Assembly (NCBI GenBank): GCA_014378465.1
Contig: JACMNQ010000036.1
Location: 1 to 64,000, forward strand
Direction: 5' to 3'
Source of the DNA: Oligoflexia bacterium
Lineage (GTDB): Bacteria; Bdellovibrionota; UBA1018
DNA: 64,000 bases
The notes beneath the pieces are model-generated. The model was not told the DNA's origin. It was given only the letters and a program-made list of their open reading frames with translations, and did no database searches. Each line of letters begins with the position of its first letter. The first letter of the stretch is position 1. Of the stretch, positions 1-8,911 are shown one piece after another. The position numbers and the translations under genes were made by a program.

Positions 1-691
1 AGACCCTTGTCCTCCGACTTTTCGGTCCGGGCACCGTCGTGTCTGTCGCAGCCACTTCTGGCGCTGCAGTGGACTGAAGAGCTGGAAGTGAAAGAGACGA
101 CGGCGGATCGCCTCTTTGCAGTTCCTGGATTTTCATCCAGGCTTCTATCAGGGTGAGAGCGGTGACGATCTGAATCCTGATCTCTTTTCCATTTTCTCCT
201 TTGCGGAGGAGTTCAAGCGCTTCTTCGTTCTTCGGATGAGGAGGCAACACGACGCAATCAACTTTCTCCAGCATTGCGGAATAGAGAGTCCGCATCCGGT
301 GTCCGGCATCCTTGATGCTGCCATCCAGGCCGAGCTCTCCCCAGGCGATGATTCGAAGCGGAGTGTCGTTGGACTGGTGCGGGCCTGGCCTCTGTTTCAG
401 GAGAGTGTCATGATTGAGGATGGCGAGAGCCATGGCGAGATCGAGCCCCGTGCCCTGCTTTCGGATGCTTGCGGGAGATAGATTCAGAACCACCCGGCGT
501 CTGGGAAACTCCAGTCCGGACGAATCGATCGCGGAGCGCACGCGTTCGCGTGCCTCGGAAACTTCCGGCCCTGGAAGCCCGATGATGTGGAATGCCGGGA
601 TCTGCAGGCTGCTCGAAACTTCCACCCACTGCAGTTCAGGAGCGGGACTTTGATTGAGGGGAGCACCGACAAGGAGCGTTTCGAATTTCAT
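1..691 (-). CDS. comM: ComM/YifB-type Mg-chelatase-like AAA ATPase, N-terminal part (cut by window edge)
   Basis: The first 230 codons of a YifB/ComM-family protein; the gene runs off the left edge, so the P-loop and C-terminal domains are not visible. The start is the ATG at 691-689, with an in-frame TGA a few codons upstream. Family signatures seen on translation are GLPGPEVSEARERVRSA and NLSPASIRKQGTGLDLA, followed by the WGELGLDGSI-type strand of the N-terminal S5-like domain. In other bacteria ComM is a hexameric branch-migration helicase that helps integrate DNA taken up during transformation. It lies downstream of a J-domain gene on the same strand and close to the divergent comEC, which fits a DNA-uptake role (inference). 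Confidence 0.85.
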   Translation of the reverse strand, partial: MKFETLLVGAPLNQSPAPELQWVEVSSSLQIPAFHIIGLPGPEVSEARERVRSAIDSSGLEFPRRRVVLNLSPASIRKQGTGLDLAMALAILNHDTLLKQRPGPHQSNDTPLRIIAWGELGLDGSIKDAGHRMRTLYSAMLEKVDCVVLPPHPKNEEALELLRKGENGKEIRIQIVTALTLIEAWMKIQELQRGDPPSSLSLPALQSTAAPEVAATDTTVPGPKSRRTRV

Positions 692-796
692 GTGACAGGG
701 GCAGTGCGAGAATCAGGCTCAATCTGGCGGCAATGGAGGTCCACGAGCGTTCGGCTGCAAGTCCGCTGGATTCGATATCGGACTCGCGCGCAGAAG

Positions 797-1216
797 TCAT
801 TTTCCAAGCAGGGTGGTCTTCGCGCGATTCAGGGCTTCGGCGATCTTCTGTGCATCCTGCCACTCTCGAGTGCCCGGTCTTCCGACTTTGTCGGGGTGAT
901 GCCGTTTCATCAGTTCTCGGTAAGCACGTTGAATTTCTTCGCGAGTCGCGCTCGACCGCACGCCGAGAATCTGGTGAGGTGTGCCGTCAAGACGGATGCC
1001 TCCGAGCTGCAGAGGTGCCGCCTGGATTGTGGCCTTGGCGAGATCAGGGGAGTTCGACGAAGTCTTCTTGAATTTCAGATCAAGGTCCGCCTCCCGTACC
1101 TTGAAATTGGATTCCGGAGTCTTTGGTCGGAAAAAAATCCAGGCGATTCCGAGGAAAAGCGCGCCCATTCCGAGTTGAATCAGATAGAAGTTCTGCTGAA
1201 GTACCTGCATCCTCAT
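797..1216 (-). CDS. Membrane-anchored J-domain protein
   Basis: A 139-residue protein when started at the ATG at 1216 (MRMQVLQQNF); the open frame extends upstream but would then overlap comEC. Residues about 10-29 form one hydrophobic membrane segment, followed by a charged linker, then a C-terminal J domain at about 78-139 with HPD at residues 107-109 and a conserved ILGV opening. J domains stimulate the ATPase of an Hsp70 partner; the N-terminal anchor would place this one at the inner membrane. No zinc finger or G/F region is present. It probably shares a transcript with the comM fragment, 105 bp downstream. The Hsp70 partner and substrate cannot be told from sequence. Confidence 0.75.
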   Translation of the reverse strand: MRMQVLQQNFYLIQLGMGALFLGIAWIFFRPKTPESNFKVREADLDLKFKKTSSNSPDLAKATIQAAPLQLGGIRLDGTPHQILGVRSSATREEIQRAYRELMKRHHPDKVGRPGTREWQDAQKIAEALNRAKTTLLGK

Positions 1217-1271
1217 GACTCCAGTGTGCACCAGATTCACGAAGGAATCATCCCTGCAAAAGGGGAGCTTC

Positions 1272-3491
1272 ATGATTCTTCGAACCTGTTTCCGGACCGG
1301 GGCACTGCTCGGTGCAGTGCTCCTGGCGACTTCAGGCGGCTCGGCCCTGGCCGGGCACCCGGCCGGCAGGAATGACTTGAAATCGGCAGAGCACCTCATC
1401 CGAAACGAAGCATTGGCGGTGAGAATGGGTTCCGAGAGTTGCTGGGCAAAATTTTCGCTTCACCAGGGTGGCACCCTCTGCCTTTCGCATGAAGTCTGGT
1501 TGAAGACTCTCCACCCCGGTCAGGACGCCGGATTCTCGGGCGGGAGCTGGAGCGGAAAGTGGAAGGCACGGTCGGGCCCCGAAAATGAACTGGATTCGGA
1601 AGATTCCAAGCACGCTGAGCGGGTCTTCCAAGCCACGGGTCGAACTGCGCAGAATCCGGAAACTTTCGAAGACCGAATCGACCTCTCAATCGAGAGGAGT
1701 CGAGAACGGTTTTCAGGGCTGCTTTCCAAAAGCGATTCTCTGGGCATTCTTCGTCGACTGCTGCTGGACGAGCGCACTCCGGGCACACCGCTCGCATTTC
1801 TCAGACTTCTGGGATTCATTCATCTTTTCACGGCTTCAGGCATTCACCTTTACTCACTGGCGCGAGTGACTCAGAAGAGTGTCGCCGCACTCGGGCAACT
1901 GCTTCAGGTCCCGGCCGCGCTGGCAGTGAACCTGTCCAAAGCATGCGCCGTCCTCATGTGGCTTCTCGCCTGGCTTTTCACCGGAATGAGAGCCGGGATG
2001 CTCAGGCCGTGGCTGCTGGTCGTCGCGAGAATGACGGCTGAGAGAGTGGGCTTTCGCTGGAGAAGTCTGAGCCCGTTGTTTATTTCTCTGAGTCTGGATC
2101 TGGGAGTGGGGCTGGTTCGAGCAGGTTTCACCTGTGAAAAGGTGAAGGACTGGGCGCCGGGGAGGATTCACTATGCGCTGGCGGTCGGTGGGGGATTTCT
2201 CGCACTTGAACTTTTCAGGGGAAAGAATCAAAAAATTACCAGGTCGAGTCACAAGGCGAATCCATCCCTGCTGATGGAGCATCTGGCTCTCGCTCTGGGG
2301 TCCTGGATTTTCATCGCACTCTGGGATGTCTGGACATTCGGTTGGGTTGCCCTTGCCACACCGATTCTGAGCCTGTTGACGTTGCCGATTCTTTCGGGCG
2401 TGATTTACCCGGGAACTTTTCTCGGAATCCTCCTGAATTCCGGAACCATCTGCTCGTTCTTCGGAATGCTCACGACCACGGGTGTGGGGAAGCTGGCTGA
2501 GATCTCACTGGAGTCCTCGTCGTTATGGATGATTTCACGGTACAGTCTCGCGCTCTCCGCGCTGATCGCAGGCTGCCTCATCGCGGGGCGAGCTCAGTTC
2601 AGGCAGCGCGCCGTTCATTGGAGCGCTGGCATGATCGCGGCTCTCGGGATGGGCTGGGTCCTGTCGCATCAGTTCAACCATCTCGCTCAAGCGGATGCAA
2701 AGGGAGTGAATACTCCAATGCGCGCTTTGACAGTCGAGCAACTGGACATCGGTCAGGGGGATGCGGCACTGATTCAACTGGCTCCCGGCACTTACGGGAT
2801 GATGGATGTCGGTTCGGAGAAGTCTCTCAACACGGAGGCCTGGCTGAAAATTTTCGGGGAACGCGGGATTCGAACGATCCAGTGGATCGGACTCTCTCAC
2901 CTGGACGAGGATCATGTGGGTGCACTTCTCAGGCTTGCGCCCCTGATTCAAATCGGCTGCGTGGCCACGGCCTCTGAAGAGCTCCATACGGAGAAGGCGC
3001 AAAAATACGCGTTGGCGCTGCATGAGGTGGGAGTCCATCTCCAGTCCTGGGAGTCCGGTTGCTTTCCATTTCCAGTACATGGCCCTGCTTTTGGGAGTGG
3101 CCCGGCAAGGCGACATGGAAAAGCCAAAGATGGAAATGAAAACATGAGCGCCTTCTGGATTCCTCTGCAGGACGGGCGAGCCTATTTCGCGATGGGGGAT
3201 GCGGATGAAAAGCGAGAGCTCCAGTTTCTCCACTGGGCTGAAACGTTGAGGAGGCCGGAGCAGGAAGTGATCCTGAAGGTGAGTCACCACGGGTCGCGCT
3301 TTTCCACTTCAACGGAGCTGCTGCGCGCTCTCCGGCCTGTGGAAGCCTGGATCTCCGCAGGAGTCGGCAACCGCCACGGGCATCCGACGCACGCCACGCT
3401 GGAGCTTCTGGAAAATGAAAAGATCAAAGTCCGCCGGACGGACCTTGAGGGAAATCTCCGACTCCATTCACCGCAGGAAAAACCGCGGTAA
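1272..3491 (+). CDS. comEC: ComEC/Rec2-family DNA uptake channel protein
   Basis: A 739-residue protein started at the ATG at 1272, which has an AGGGGAG Shine-Dalgarno sequence 5 nt upstream; starts further 5' would overlap the divergent J-domain gene. It begins with a signal-like hydrophobic stretch, then a multi-spanning competence region containing FIHLFTASGIHLYSL, matching the ComEC 'HLxAxSGLH' motif. The C-terminal third is a metallo-beta-lactamase-like domain with SHLDEDHVGAL (about residues 542-552), SHHGSRFS near residue 670 and a GHPT motif. ComEC forms the inner-membrane channel for single-stranded DNA entry. The usual N-terminal DUF4131 domain is not obvious. Close to comM on the other strand. 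Confidence 0.85.
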   Translation: MILRTCFRTGALLGAVLLATSGGSALAGHPAGRNDLKSAEHLIRNEALAVRMGSESCWAKFSLHQGGTLCLSHEVWLKTLHPGQDAGFSGGSWSGKWKARSGPENELDSEDSKHAERVFQATGRTAQNPETFEDRIDLSIERSRERFSGLLSKSDSLGILRRLLLDERTPGTPLAFLRLLGFIHLFTASGIHLYSLARVTQKSVAALGQLLQVPAALAVNLSKACAVLMWLLAWLFTGMRAGMLRPWLLVVARMTAERVGFRWRSLSPLFISLSLDLGVGLVRAGFTCEKVKDWAPGRIHYALAVGGGFLALELFRGKNQKITRSSHKANPSLLMEHLALALGSWIFIALWDVWTFGWVALATPILSLLTLPILSGVIYPGTFLGILLNSGTICSFFGMLTTTGVGKLAEISLESSSLWMISRYSLALSALIAGCLIAGRAQFRQRAVHWSAGMIAALGMGWVLSHQFNHLAQADAKGVNTPMRALTVEQLDIGQGDAALIQLAPGTYGMMDVGSEKSLNTEAWLKIFGERGIRTIQWIGLSHLDEDHVGALLRLAPLIQIGCVATASEELHTEKAQKYALALHEVGVHLQSWESGCFPFPVHGPAFGSGPARRHGKAKDGNENMSAFWIPLQDGRAYFAMGDADEKRELQFLHWAETLRRPEQEVILKVSHHGSRFSTSTELLRALRPVEAWISAGVGNRHGHPTHATLELLENEKIKVRRTDLEGNLRLHSPQEKPR

Positions 3492-3497
3492 GGCAGA

Positions 3498-4274
3498 CTA
3501 GAGGAGGAGCCTTCCGCCATCGACGACGAAAACATCGCCCGTGACCCACGAGGCTTCAGGACTGAGGAAAAAACGAATCGCTCCTGCCACGTCTTTGGGC
3601 TCACCGACACGACCCAGAGGAAATGCCGATCCACGCTTGGCGTAGAACTCTTCAAGGTCCGTGGCACTCTGATGGTAGGCCTCATGAAGCGGAGAACGGA
3701 CGATGCCCGGACACACGCAGTTCACGGTGATATTGTCCTTGCCCATTTCCTTGGCGAGAGTCTTTGAAAGATGAATCATCGCGGCCTTGGATACTGAGTA
3801 AGCCATCGCAAAATGATTGGGGAGGATGCCTGCCGTCGACGAGACGTTCACGATTCTTCCACCGTCGGGATTCATTGCCATGGTTGCGGCAAAGGCCTGG
3901 ATCAGAAGAAAGGGTGACTTGAGATTCACATCCATTGCTTCATCCCAATTCGCTTCAGTCGTGTTGCTCACGCCGCCGAAAGGGTAAACTCCCGCATTAT
4001 TGACCAGCCCGTAGATGCCTTGATGAGTTCCAATGAGACGTTCCGCGGTCTTTTTGACCTGAGCGGAGTCCTTGAGATCACAGACCGCGATGCTGACCGT
4101 GTCCGGAGTGCCTTTGAGTGCCCGCGATGCATCTTCGAGTTTTTCACGATCCCGGCCGAGGAGAACCACTCGGTAAAGGCGCGTCTCGAGGAGGAGTTTC
4201 GCTGTTTCAAAGCCGATGCCGCTGCCGGCACCCGTAATCACCACGGTCTTGAGCTGTTGCTTGTCGAGTGTCAT
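3498..4274 (-). CDS. SDR-family oxidoreductase
   Basis: A 258-residue classical short-chain dehydrogenase/reductase, started at the ATG at 4274 (a GTG lies three codons upstream). It shows the NAD(P)-binding TGAGSGIG near the N-terminus, NNAG in the middle, VSS before the catalytic YSVSK, and the C-terminal GDVFVVDGG motif typical of FabG-like reductases. The substrate is not identifiable; 3-oxoacyl reductase, sugar or secondary-alcohol oxidation are all possible. It is convergent with comEC, whose stop lies 6 bp away, and appears monocistronic. Confidence 0.85.
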   Translation of the reverse strand: MTLDKQQLKTVVITGAGSGIGFETAKLLLETRLYRVVLLGRDREKLEDASRALKGTPDTVSIAVCDLKDSAQVKKTAERLIGTHQGIYGLVNNAGVYPFGGVSNTTEANWDEAMDVNLKSPFLLIQAFAATMAMNPDGGRIVNVSSTAGILPNHFAMAYSVSKAAMIHLSKTLAKEMGKDNITVNCVCPGIVRSPLHEAYHQSATDLEEFYAKRGSAFPLGRVGEPKDVAGAIRFFLSPEASWVTGDVFVVDGGRLLL

Positions 4275-4367
4275 ATCAGACACAGGCTAACAGACTTTCA
4301 CGGCTTGGGAAATTTAAGGCTGAAAATTTTTAGACGCGTTTAAGCAGGTTTGGCTCAAGGAGCACCC

Positions 4368-4397
4368 TTGTTCTGCCGAAGAATTCAATAGTATACT
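4368..4397 (+). promoter_or_regulatory. Candidate sigma-70-type promoter for the metalloprotease gene
   Basis: TTGTTC (4368-4373) and TATACT (4392-4397) are separated by 18 bp, 77 bp upstream of the metalloprotease ATG. The -10 box matches 5 of 6 consensus bases; the -35 is weak. The -10 sits in the 12-bp palindrome ATAGTATACTAT, which could be an operator. Confidence 0.4.
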
Positions 4398-4473
4398 ATT
4401 ACAGTCATGTAAAGCATCCTGGCGCAGTTCACTTGCAATCCACGCTGTTTTTGAAGGGGGAGGGGGAGTCGAA

Positions 4474-5262
4474 ATGAAATCAAAACCAACTCGCCTCACT
4501 CTGTCAGGGTTATTGTTTCTCGCCCTGCTCAGTCCGCTTTCACTCACGAGCTGTGCCGCTCAAAATGGCAAGAAGGCTTACGTCAAAGAATGTGTTCTGC
4601 CCGCCGAGCAAAGCAGCACACTTGCGGCGCAGTGGCGTGTGACTCCCGTTCCCATCGCTTTCAAAGCAGGACAGTTTTCAGTCGAAGAGATGGCGGCAAT
4701 CACCGGTGCCGCTGATGTCTGGAATGATTTCTTTCAGTCCGTCCAGGGCTACAAGATCTTCGACTACGGAGAAGCGGCGGCTCCCAATCAATCCAATGTG
4801 AACAAGCCCACGATCGCGTGTTCTGAGTCGATCCTTTCAGGCAACAGCTTCAGCGGACAGGTCGTCATCTACAAGGACGGCAGATGGCCTTACACGAACA
4901 AGGACGCGATCGCGATCACCAATCTCTGCAAGTCCCCGTCGAAGCCGTTTTCAAGGCTTTATGGCGCCTATATGGAAGTGAACTACGAAAACTTCTTCGC
5001 GGTCGGGAAAGTCCCGGATCTCAAATCCATTTTCGTGCATGAGCTGGGACATCTGATCGGACTTGATCACAGTTGCAGCACCAAGACCGTCACCGGGTTT
5101 CCGAACTGCAGTGACGGAGCAGTGGCCCCCGACATCATTGAGGCGGTCATGTTTCCGGTCATTCTTTTTGACGGTCAAGGCCGCGGAGAAGTCCGCGCAT
5201 CCGTCAACGCAAACGACCAGGGCCGCGCCAACTGCCTTTACACTCCACCTGCCGCACCATGA
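4474..5262 (+). CDS. Matrixin-like zinc metalloprotease lipoprotein
   Basis: A 262-residue exported protein. The N-terminus has a basic stretch, a hydrophobic core and a lipobox ending LTSC, so it is predicted to be lipid-anchored. HELGHLIGLDH at residues 189-199 is the metzincin/matrixin zinc signature (three His ligands, catalytic Glu), followed downstream by AVMFPV, a plausible Met-turn. The middle of the protein (AADVWNDFF and following) resembles the N-terminal half of matrixin catalytic domains. It would be a secreted or surface protease of unknown substrate. Preceded by a possible promoter and a poly-G ribosome-binding region (GGGGGAGGGGGAG). Confidence 0.8.
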   Translation: MKSKPTRLTLSGLLFLALLSPLSLTSCAAQNGKKAYVKECVLPAEQSSTLAAQWRVTPVPIAFKAGQFSVEEMAAITGAADVWNDFFQSVQGYKIFDYGEAAAPNQSNVNKPTIACSESILSGNSFSGQVVIYKDGRWPYTNKDAIAITNLCKSPSKPFSRLYGAYMEVNYENFFAVGKVPDLKSIFVHELGHLIGLDHSCSTKTVTGFPNCSDGAVAPDIIEAVMFPVILFDGQGRGEVRASVNANDQGRANCLYTPPAAP

Positions 5263-5304
5263 CGCGTATTGGAAATGGCTCTGCCCGACCCATCAATTTT
5301 GCCA

Positions 5305-5331
5305 CCTCAGCGTACAGGGTGTCCGCTGAGG
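5305..5331. repeat. Intergenic palindrome, 12-bp arms, related to the one at 25138
   Basis: Arms CCTCAGCGTACA and TGTCCGCTGAGG flank a 3-nt spacer, with a single mismatched pair. It lies between the convergent metalloprotease and HD genes. Neither side carries a T-run, so it is not a typical intrinsic terminator. The core CAGCGTACA / CGCTGA is shared with the palindrome at 25138-25168. Confidence 0.7.
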
Positions 5332-5398
5332 GGACTGAACGCTTGCACTTCCTGAGGTCCGTCGTTTCTGCAGGCTCCGGACTCCTCGGGGCGTCAGA

Positions 5399-6895
5399 CT
5401 ACTCGATGAGTCCGCGGCGTCCCAGAAGTTCGATCGCGGATTCATTGGCATAGACACTGGGGACGAAATTGATGAAACCCGACAGATGTTTCATCAGACT
5501 GTTGTCGCGTTCGACGAGAAGCGAAGGCACCCCTGCCTTGGAGACGAGTTTCACGGGATCGCGTTCCTGATAGAGGTTTTTCGAGCCCGTCTTTTTGATG
5601 ATGTGCTTCAGGTTCCTGGTGAACACGACATCCTTTTCAGGGATGTCGACCAGGATCCATTCTCGACCCGTCCCATGTTTGTCGATGACCTTCTGAAATT
5701 CACCCACGAGTTTCCGAATGCGCGCGATGAGCCGCGTTTTTTCAATCTCGCCGGCTTCATCTTTCATGATCTTGTGAGCGAAGAGCGGATGTTTCACGGT
5801 CTTCGGAGGATGGCGGTAGAGGAGCATCTCATTGAGCTCGGCGATGCGCGGGTCCTTGATCTGTTTTTTGTAGCGGATTTCCTGGCAGCGATTGATGAAG
5901 TAGACGTCATTCCACCAGAAGAAGCGCTCGTCGTTCTTCTCGATCATCGAAAGGAGGTCATGAAACTGATAGATCAGGTCCTCTTCGAGAAATGCTTTGG
6001 CGACATGAGACGACATGATGTCGAACTTGGCAGAGCCCTGGTTCTTGACGACCTGACTGTACCAGCTGAAGCGCGCGATCAGGAAATCCTCGACCGCATG
6101 CGCGGCATTTTCCTGCACGCCGAAACCGAGCTGACCACCGCCCGCATCGAAAGTGGTGAGATTGGCAAGGATGAAGTCGCGATCAAACTGTCCGTATTTG
6201 ATGCCGGTATAGTGTGAGTCCCGCATGAGATAATCCATGCGGTCCGCATCGAGATCCGAGTGCATCAGCTGATTGGCGATCAGGTGCGGGGACGTTCCCT
6301 TGATGATGTCGGAAATCATCTGGATGTCGAAATCATACTCTTCAAGAATCTGGGTCAACCCATTCTTGTGGCGACTGTTCTTGATGATGAAAGAACCCAG
6401 GTGCTCATGATTGTTGGGCAGTTCCTTCGGCGCCTTTTTCTTGGAACCGGCAATCGTTCTCTCCGTGCGAGTCACGTTGCCGTGGCGCATGTAAGCGTAT
6501 TCGATCGCGTGACTGAACGGAAAAGTGCCGATGTCGTGCAGAAGAGCGGCGATTCGCAGACTCTTGTGAAGAAGTGCGGCCGGGCTTTTCGCTTTTTTGT
6601 CAAAAAGCTCCGCATCCGAAACTGCGAGCCCCAGGGCGTTGATCATCTGATCCATCGAGTGCATGACGCCGATGACGTGAGCAAAGCGATTGTGCTCGGC
6701 TCCTGGAAAGATGTAGTTCGCAAAACCCAGCTGTTTGATCCAGCGCAGGCGCTGGAAAAAAGGAGAGTTGATGATCTTCTCTTCCCATTCCGTGATCGGA
6801 ATGAACCCGTACATCACGTCATAGATGACGCGTTCATTGCGGACATTCTTGCGCGCCGGTGTCGTACCCAGATGGGGCAGGTTCGGGAGGTTCAA
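5399..6895 (-). CDS. HD-domain phosphohydrolase (dGTPase-like superfamily)
   Basis: A 498-residue HD-superfamily protein. H...HD...D residues are visible in AEHNRFAHVIGVMHS, LRIAALLHDIGTFPFSHA and, further on, the LDADRMDYLMRDS signature, the arrangement of dNTP triphosphohydrolase-like/YdhJ-type proteins. The start is a TTG at 6895 whose last two bases overlap the thrS stop (TTGA), implying translational coupling; the first internal ATG would cut into sequence conserved with the paralogue at 61011-62447. The substrate is unknown: nucleotide triphosphates are likely, but other phosphoesters are possible. The C-terminal ~170 residues are basic and not recognised. Confidence 0.8.
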   Translation of the reverse strand: MNLPNLPHLGTTPARKNVRNERVIYDVMYGFIPITEWEEKIINSPFFQRLRWIKQLGFANYIFPGAEHNRFAHVIGVMHSMDQMINALGLAVSDAELFDKKAKSPAALLHKSLRIAALLHDIGTFPFSHAIEYAYMRHGNVTRTERTIAGSKKKAPKELPNNHEHLGSFIIKNSRHKNGLTQILEEYDFDIQMISDIIKGTSPHLIANQLMHSDLDADRMDYLMRDSHYTGIKYGQFDRDFILANLTTFDAGGGQLGFGVQENAAHAVEDFLIARFSWYSQVVKNQGSAKFDIMSSHVAKAFLEEDLIYQFHDLLSMIEKNDERFFWWNDVYFINRCQEIRYKKQIKDPRIAELNEMLLYRHPPKTVKHPLFAHKIMKDEAGEIEKTRLIARIRKLVGEFQKVIDKHGTGREWILVDIPEKDVVFTRNLKHIIKKTGSKNLYQERDPVKLVSKAGVPSLLVERDNSLMKHLSGFINFVPSVYANESAIELLGRRGLIE

Positions 6896-8718
6896 GAGGC
6901 TGATCCGGCGGCCGGGCCTGAAATTGAATCCGTCACCTGATTCGGAACTCGATTGAGCTCCGCAAACAGCGCCAGGATTTCATCCTGGGTCATGACTTTG
7001 GATTCCTTTTCGCCGTATTTGCGGACAGCGAACTGATTGCCTTCCATTTCACGGTCTCCTGCCACGATCGCGAACGGGATCTTGTTGATCTGAGCTTCAC
7101 GGGTCTTGAGACCCATCGACTCATTTCGATCATCCGTGTCCGCGCGAATGCCTCTGGACTGCAGAAGTTTGAAGAACTTCGAGCAGTACTCGTTGTTCGT
7201 GTCCTTGATCGGGATCAGGCGAACCTGGACCGGGGCGAGCCAGAAAGGGAAGGCGCCGGCGACATGTTCAATGAGCACTCCGATGAAACGCTCGAGTGAT
7301 CCGAGCACGGCGCGGTGAACCATCACAGGGCGTTTCGGCGTGTTGTCCGTCGAAGTGTAATTCAGGTCAAAACGTTCCGGCAGATTGAAGTCGAGCTGAA
7401 TCGTGCTGAGCTGGTGGTAGCGCTTGAGCGCGTCCCGAACCGTGAAGTCGATCTTCGGTCCGTAGAAAGCGCCGTCGCCGGCGTTGATTTCGTAGGGGCG
7501 TCCAAGAGCATCGAGCACGGAGCGGAGGGCGCTTTCGGCCTGATCCCAGAGCTCATCTGAACCCACGCGCTTTTCAGGGCGGGTCGAAAGCAGGATCTTC
7601 ACGTCATTGAAGCCGAAAAGATCATGAGTCTTCAGAATCATCCCGACGGTCTTCGTGATTTCTTCTTCGATCTGTTCAGGCATGCAGAAGATGTGGGCGT
7701 CGTCCTGGCAGAAGCTGCGCACGCGCGTGAGACCGGCAGTGACGCCTGACTTTTCATGGCGGTGCAGTCTGCCGAAATCCGCCAGGCGGAGCGGGAGATC
7801 GCGGTAAGAACGCTTGGCCGTTGAGTAGATGAGAGTGTGGCCCGGGCAGTTCATGGGCTTGAGCGCGAACTCGCGTTCTTCTTCGTCGACTGCAATGAAA
7901 TACATCGCTTCTTTGTAGTTTTCGTAATGGCCGCTCTTGTGCCAGAGCGCGACATCCATCAACTGAGGGGTGATGACTTCCTGATAACCGTACGGGACAT
8001 AGAGGTCGCGAATGTACTGAACGAGGCGATTGTAAATCGCCGTACCTTTCGGGTGAAAGAAAGGGGCAGCGGGAGCTTCGGGGTGAAAACTGAAGAGGTC
8101 GAGTTCTTTTCCGAGTTTGCGGTGATCGCGCTTCCTGGATTCTTCGAGGATCGTGAGGTATTCAGCCAGTTCGTCCTTCGTTTCAAAAGCGACGCCATAA
8201 ATACGCTGGAGCTGGGGATTTTTTTCATTGCCGCGCCAGTAGGCTCCAGCGATGGACATGAGCTTGAATGCCTTGATCTCGTTCACGTAGTTGACGTGAG
8301 GGCCACGGCAGAGGTCGACGAATTCGCCTTCGCTGTAGGTGCTGACCATTTCAGTGCCGGTCGCATCGTGGAGATTCTGGATGATCTCGAGCTTGTAGGT
8401 CTGGCCGAGTTCCTTGAACATCGCCAGTGCTTCAGAGATCGAGTGTTCCTTGCGGATGAAGCCTTTGCGCTCCTTGATGATCTTGGTCATCTCGGCTTCA
8501 ATCCTGGGGAGATCTTCGGGAGTGAATTTCACGTCGACATCAATGTCGTAATAAAACCCGTTTTCAATCGTCGGCCCGATGCCGAACTTGGCCTGGGGCC
8601 AGAGGCGATGGACCGCGTGGGCCATCACATGCGCGCAGGAGTGGCGGATGGTGTCCACTTTCGAATGGATCTCGGGTTCGTTGAAATCTTCTACCGTCGA
8701 AGGGTTGCCTTTGCTCAT
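6892..8718 (-). CDS. thrS: Threonyl-tRNA synthetase lacking the TGS domain
   Basis: A 608-residue class II synthetase that charges tRNA-Thr. The protein starts almost directly at the editing domain (IRHSCAHVMAHA, with the two zinc/editing histidines, and LCRGPHV). Then come the catalytic core with MNCPGH, motif 2 (FGRLHRHEKSG), motif 3 (HRAVLGSLERFIGVLIEH) and the C-terminal anticodon-binding domain. The N-terminal TGS domain (about 60 residues in Escherichia coli ThrRS) is absent; the start ATG at 8718 is followed by only about 20 residues before the editing domain. The usual downstream infC-rpmI-rplT neighbours are absent; an HD phosphohydrolase is coupled instead. Confidence 0.95.
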   Translation of the reverse strand: MSKGNPSTVEDFNEPEIHSKVDTIRHSCAHVMAHAVHRLWPQAKFGIGPTIENGFYYDIDVDVKFTPEDLPRIEAEMTKIIKERKGFIRKEHSISEALAMFKELGQTYKLEIIQNLHDATGTEMVSTYSEGEFVDLCRGPHVNYVNEIKAFKLMSIAGAYWRGNEKNPQLQRIYGVAFETKDELAEYLTILEESRKRDHRKLGKELDLFSFHPEAPAAPFFHPKGTAIYNRLVQYIRDLYVPYGYQEVITPQLMDVALWHKSGHYENYKEAMYFIAVDEEEREFALKPMNCPGHTLIYSTAKRSYRDLPLRLADFGRLHRHEKSGVTAGLTRVRSFCQDDAHIFCMPEQIEEEITKTVGMILKTHDLFGFNDVKILLSTRPEKRVGSDELWDQAESALRSVLDALGRPYEINAGDGAFYGPKIDFTVRDALKRYHQLSTIQLDFNLPERFDLNYTSTDNTPKRPVMVHRAVLGSLERFIGVLIEHVAGAFPFWLAPVQVRLIPIKDTNNEYCSKFFKLLQSRGIRADTDDRNESMGLKTREAQINKIPFAIVAGDREMEGNQFAVRKYGEKESKVMTQDEILALFAELNRVPNQVTDSISGPAAGSAS

Positions 8719-8911
8719 AGGTTCAAAGACTTAGCATGGAAAAATGGAATCGGACAACAGGTCTTCGAATTCTATTTCAGTTCTCTCCGGGTGAAGTTTT
8801 TGGAGTCCGGACCACGCCGGTCGCAGCTTGGATTCAAGCCGGGCCAATGGGTACCCGCCTTGCTCTTTCAGGCAGCCAGGAGACTTACACATGAACAATC
8901 AGGAGTATGGA

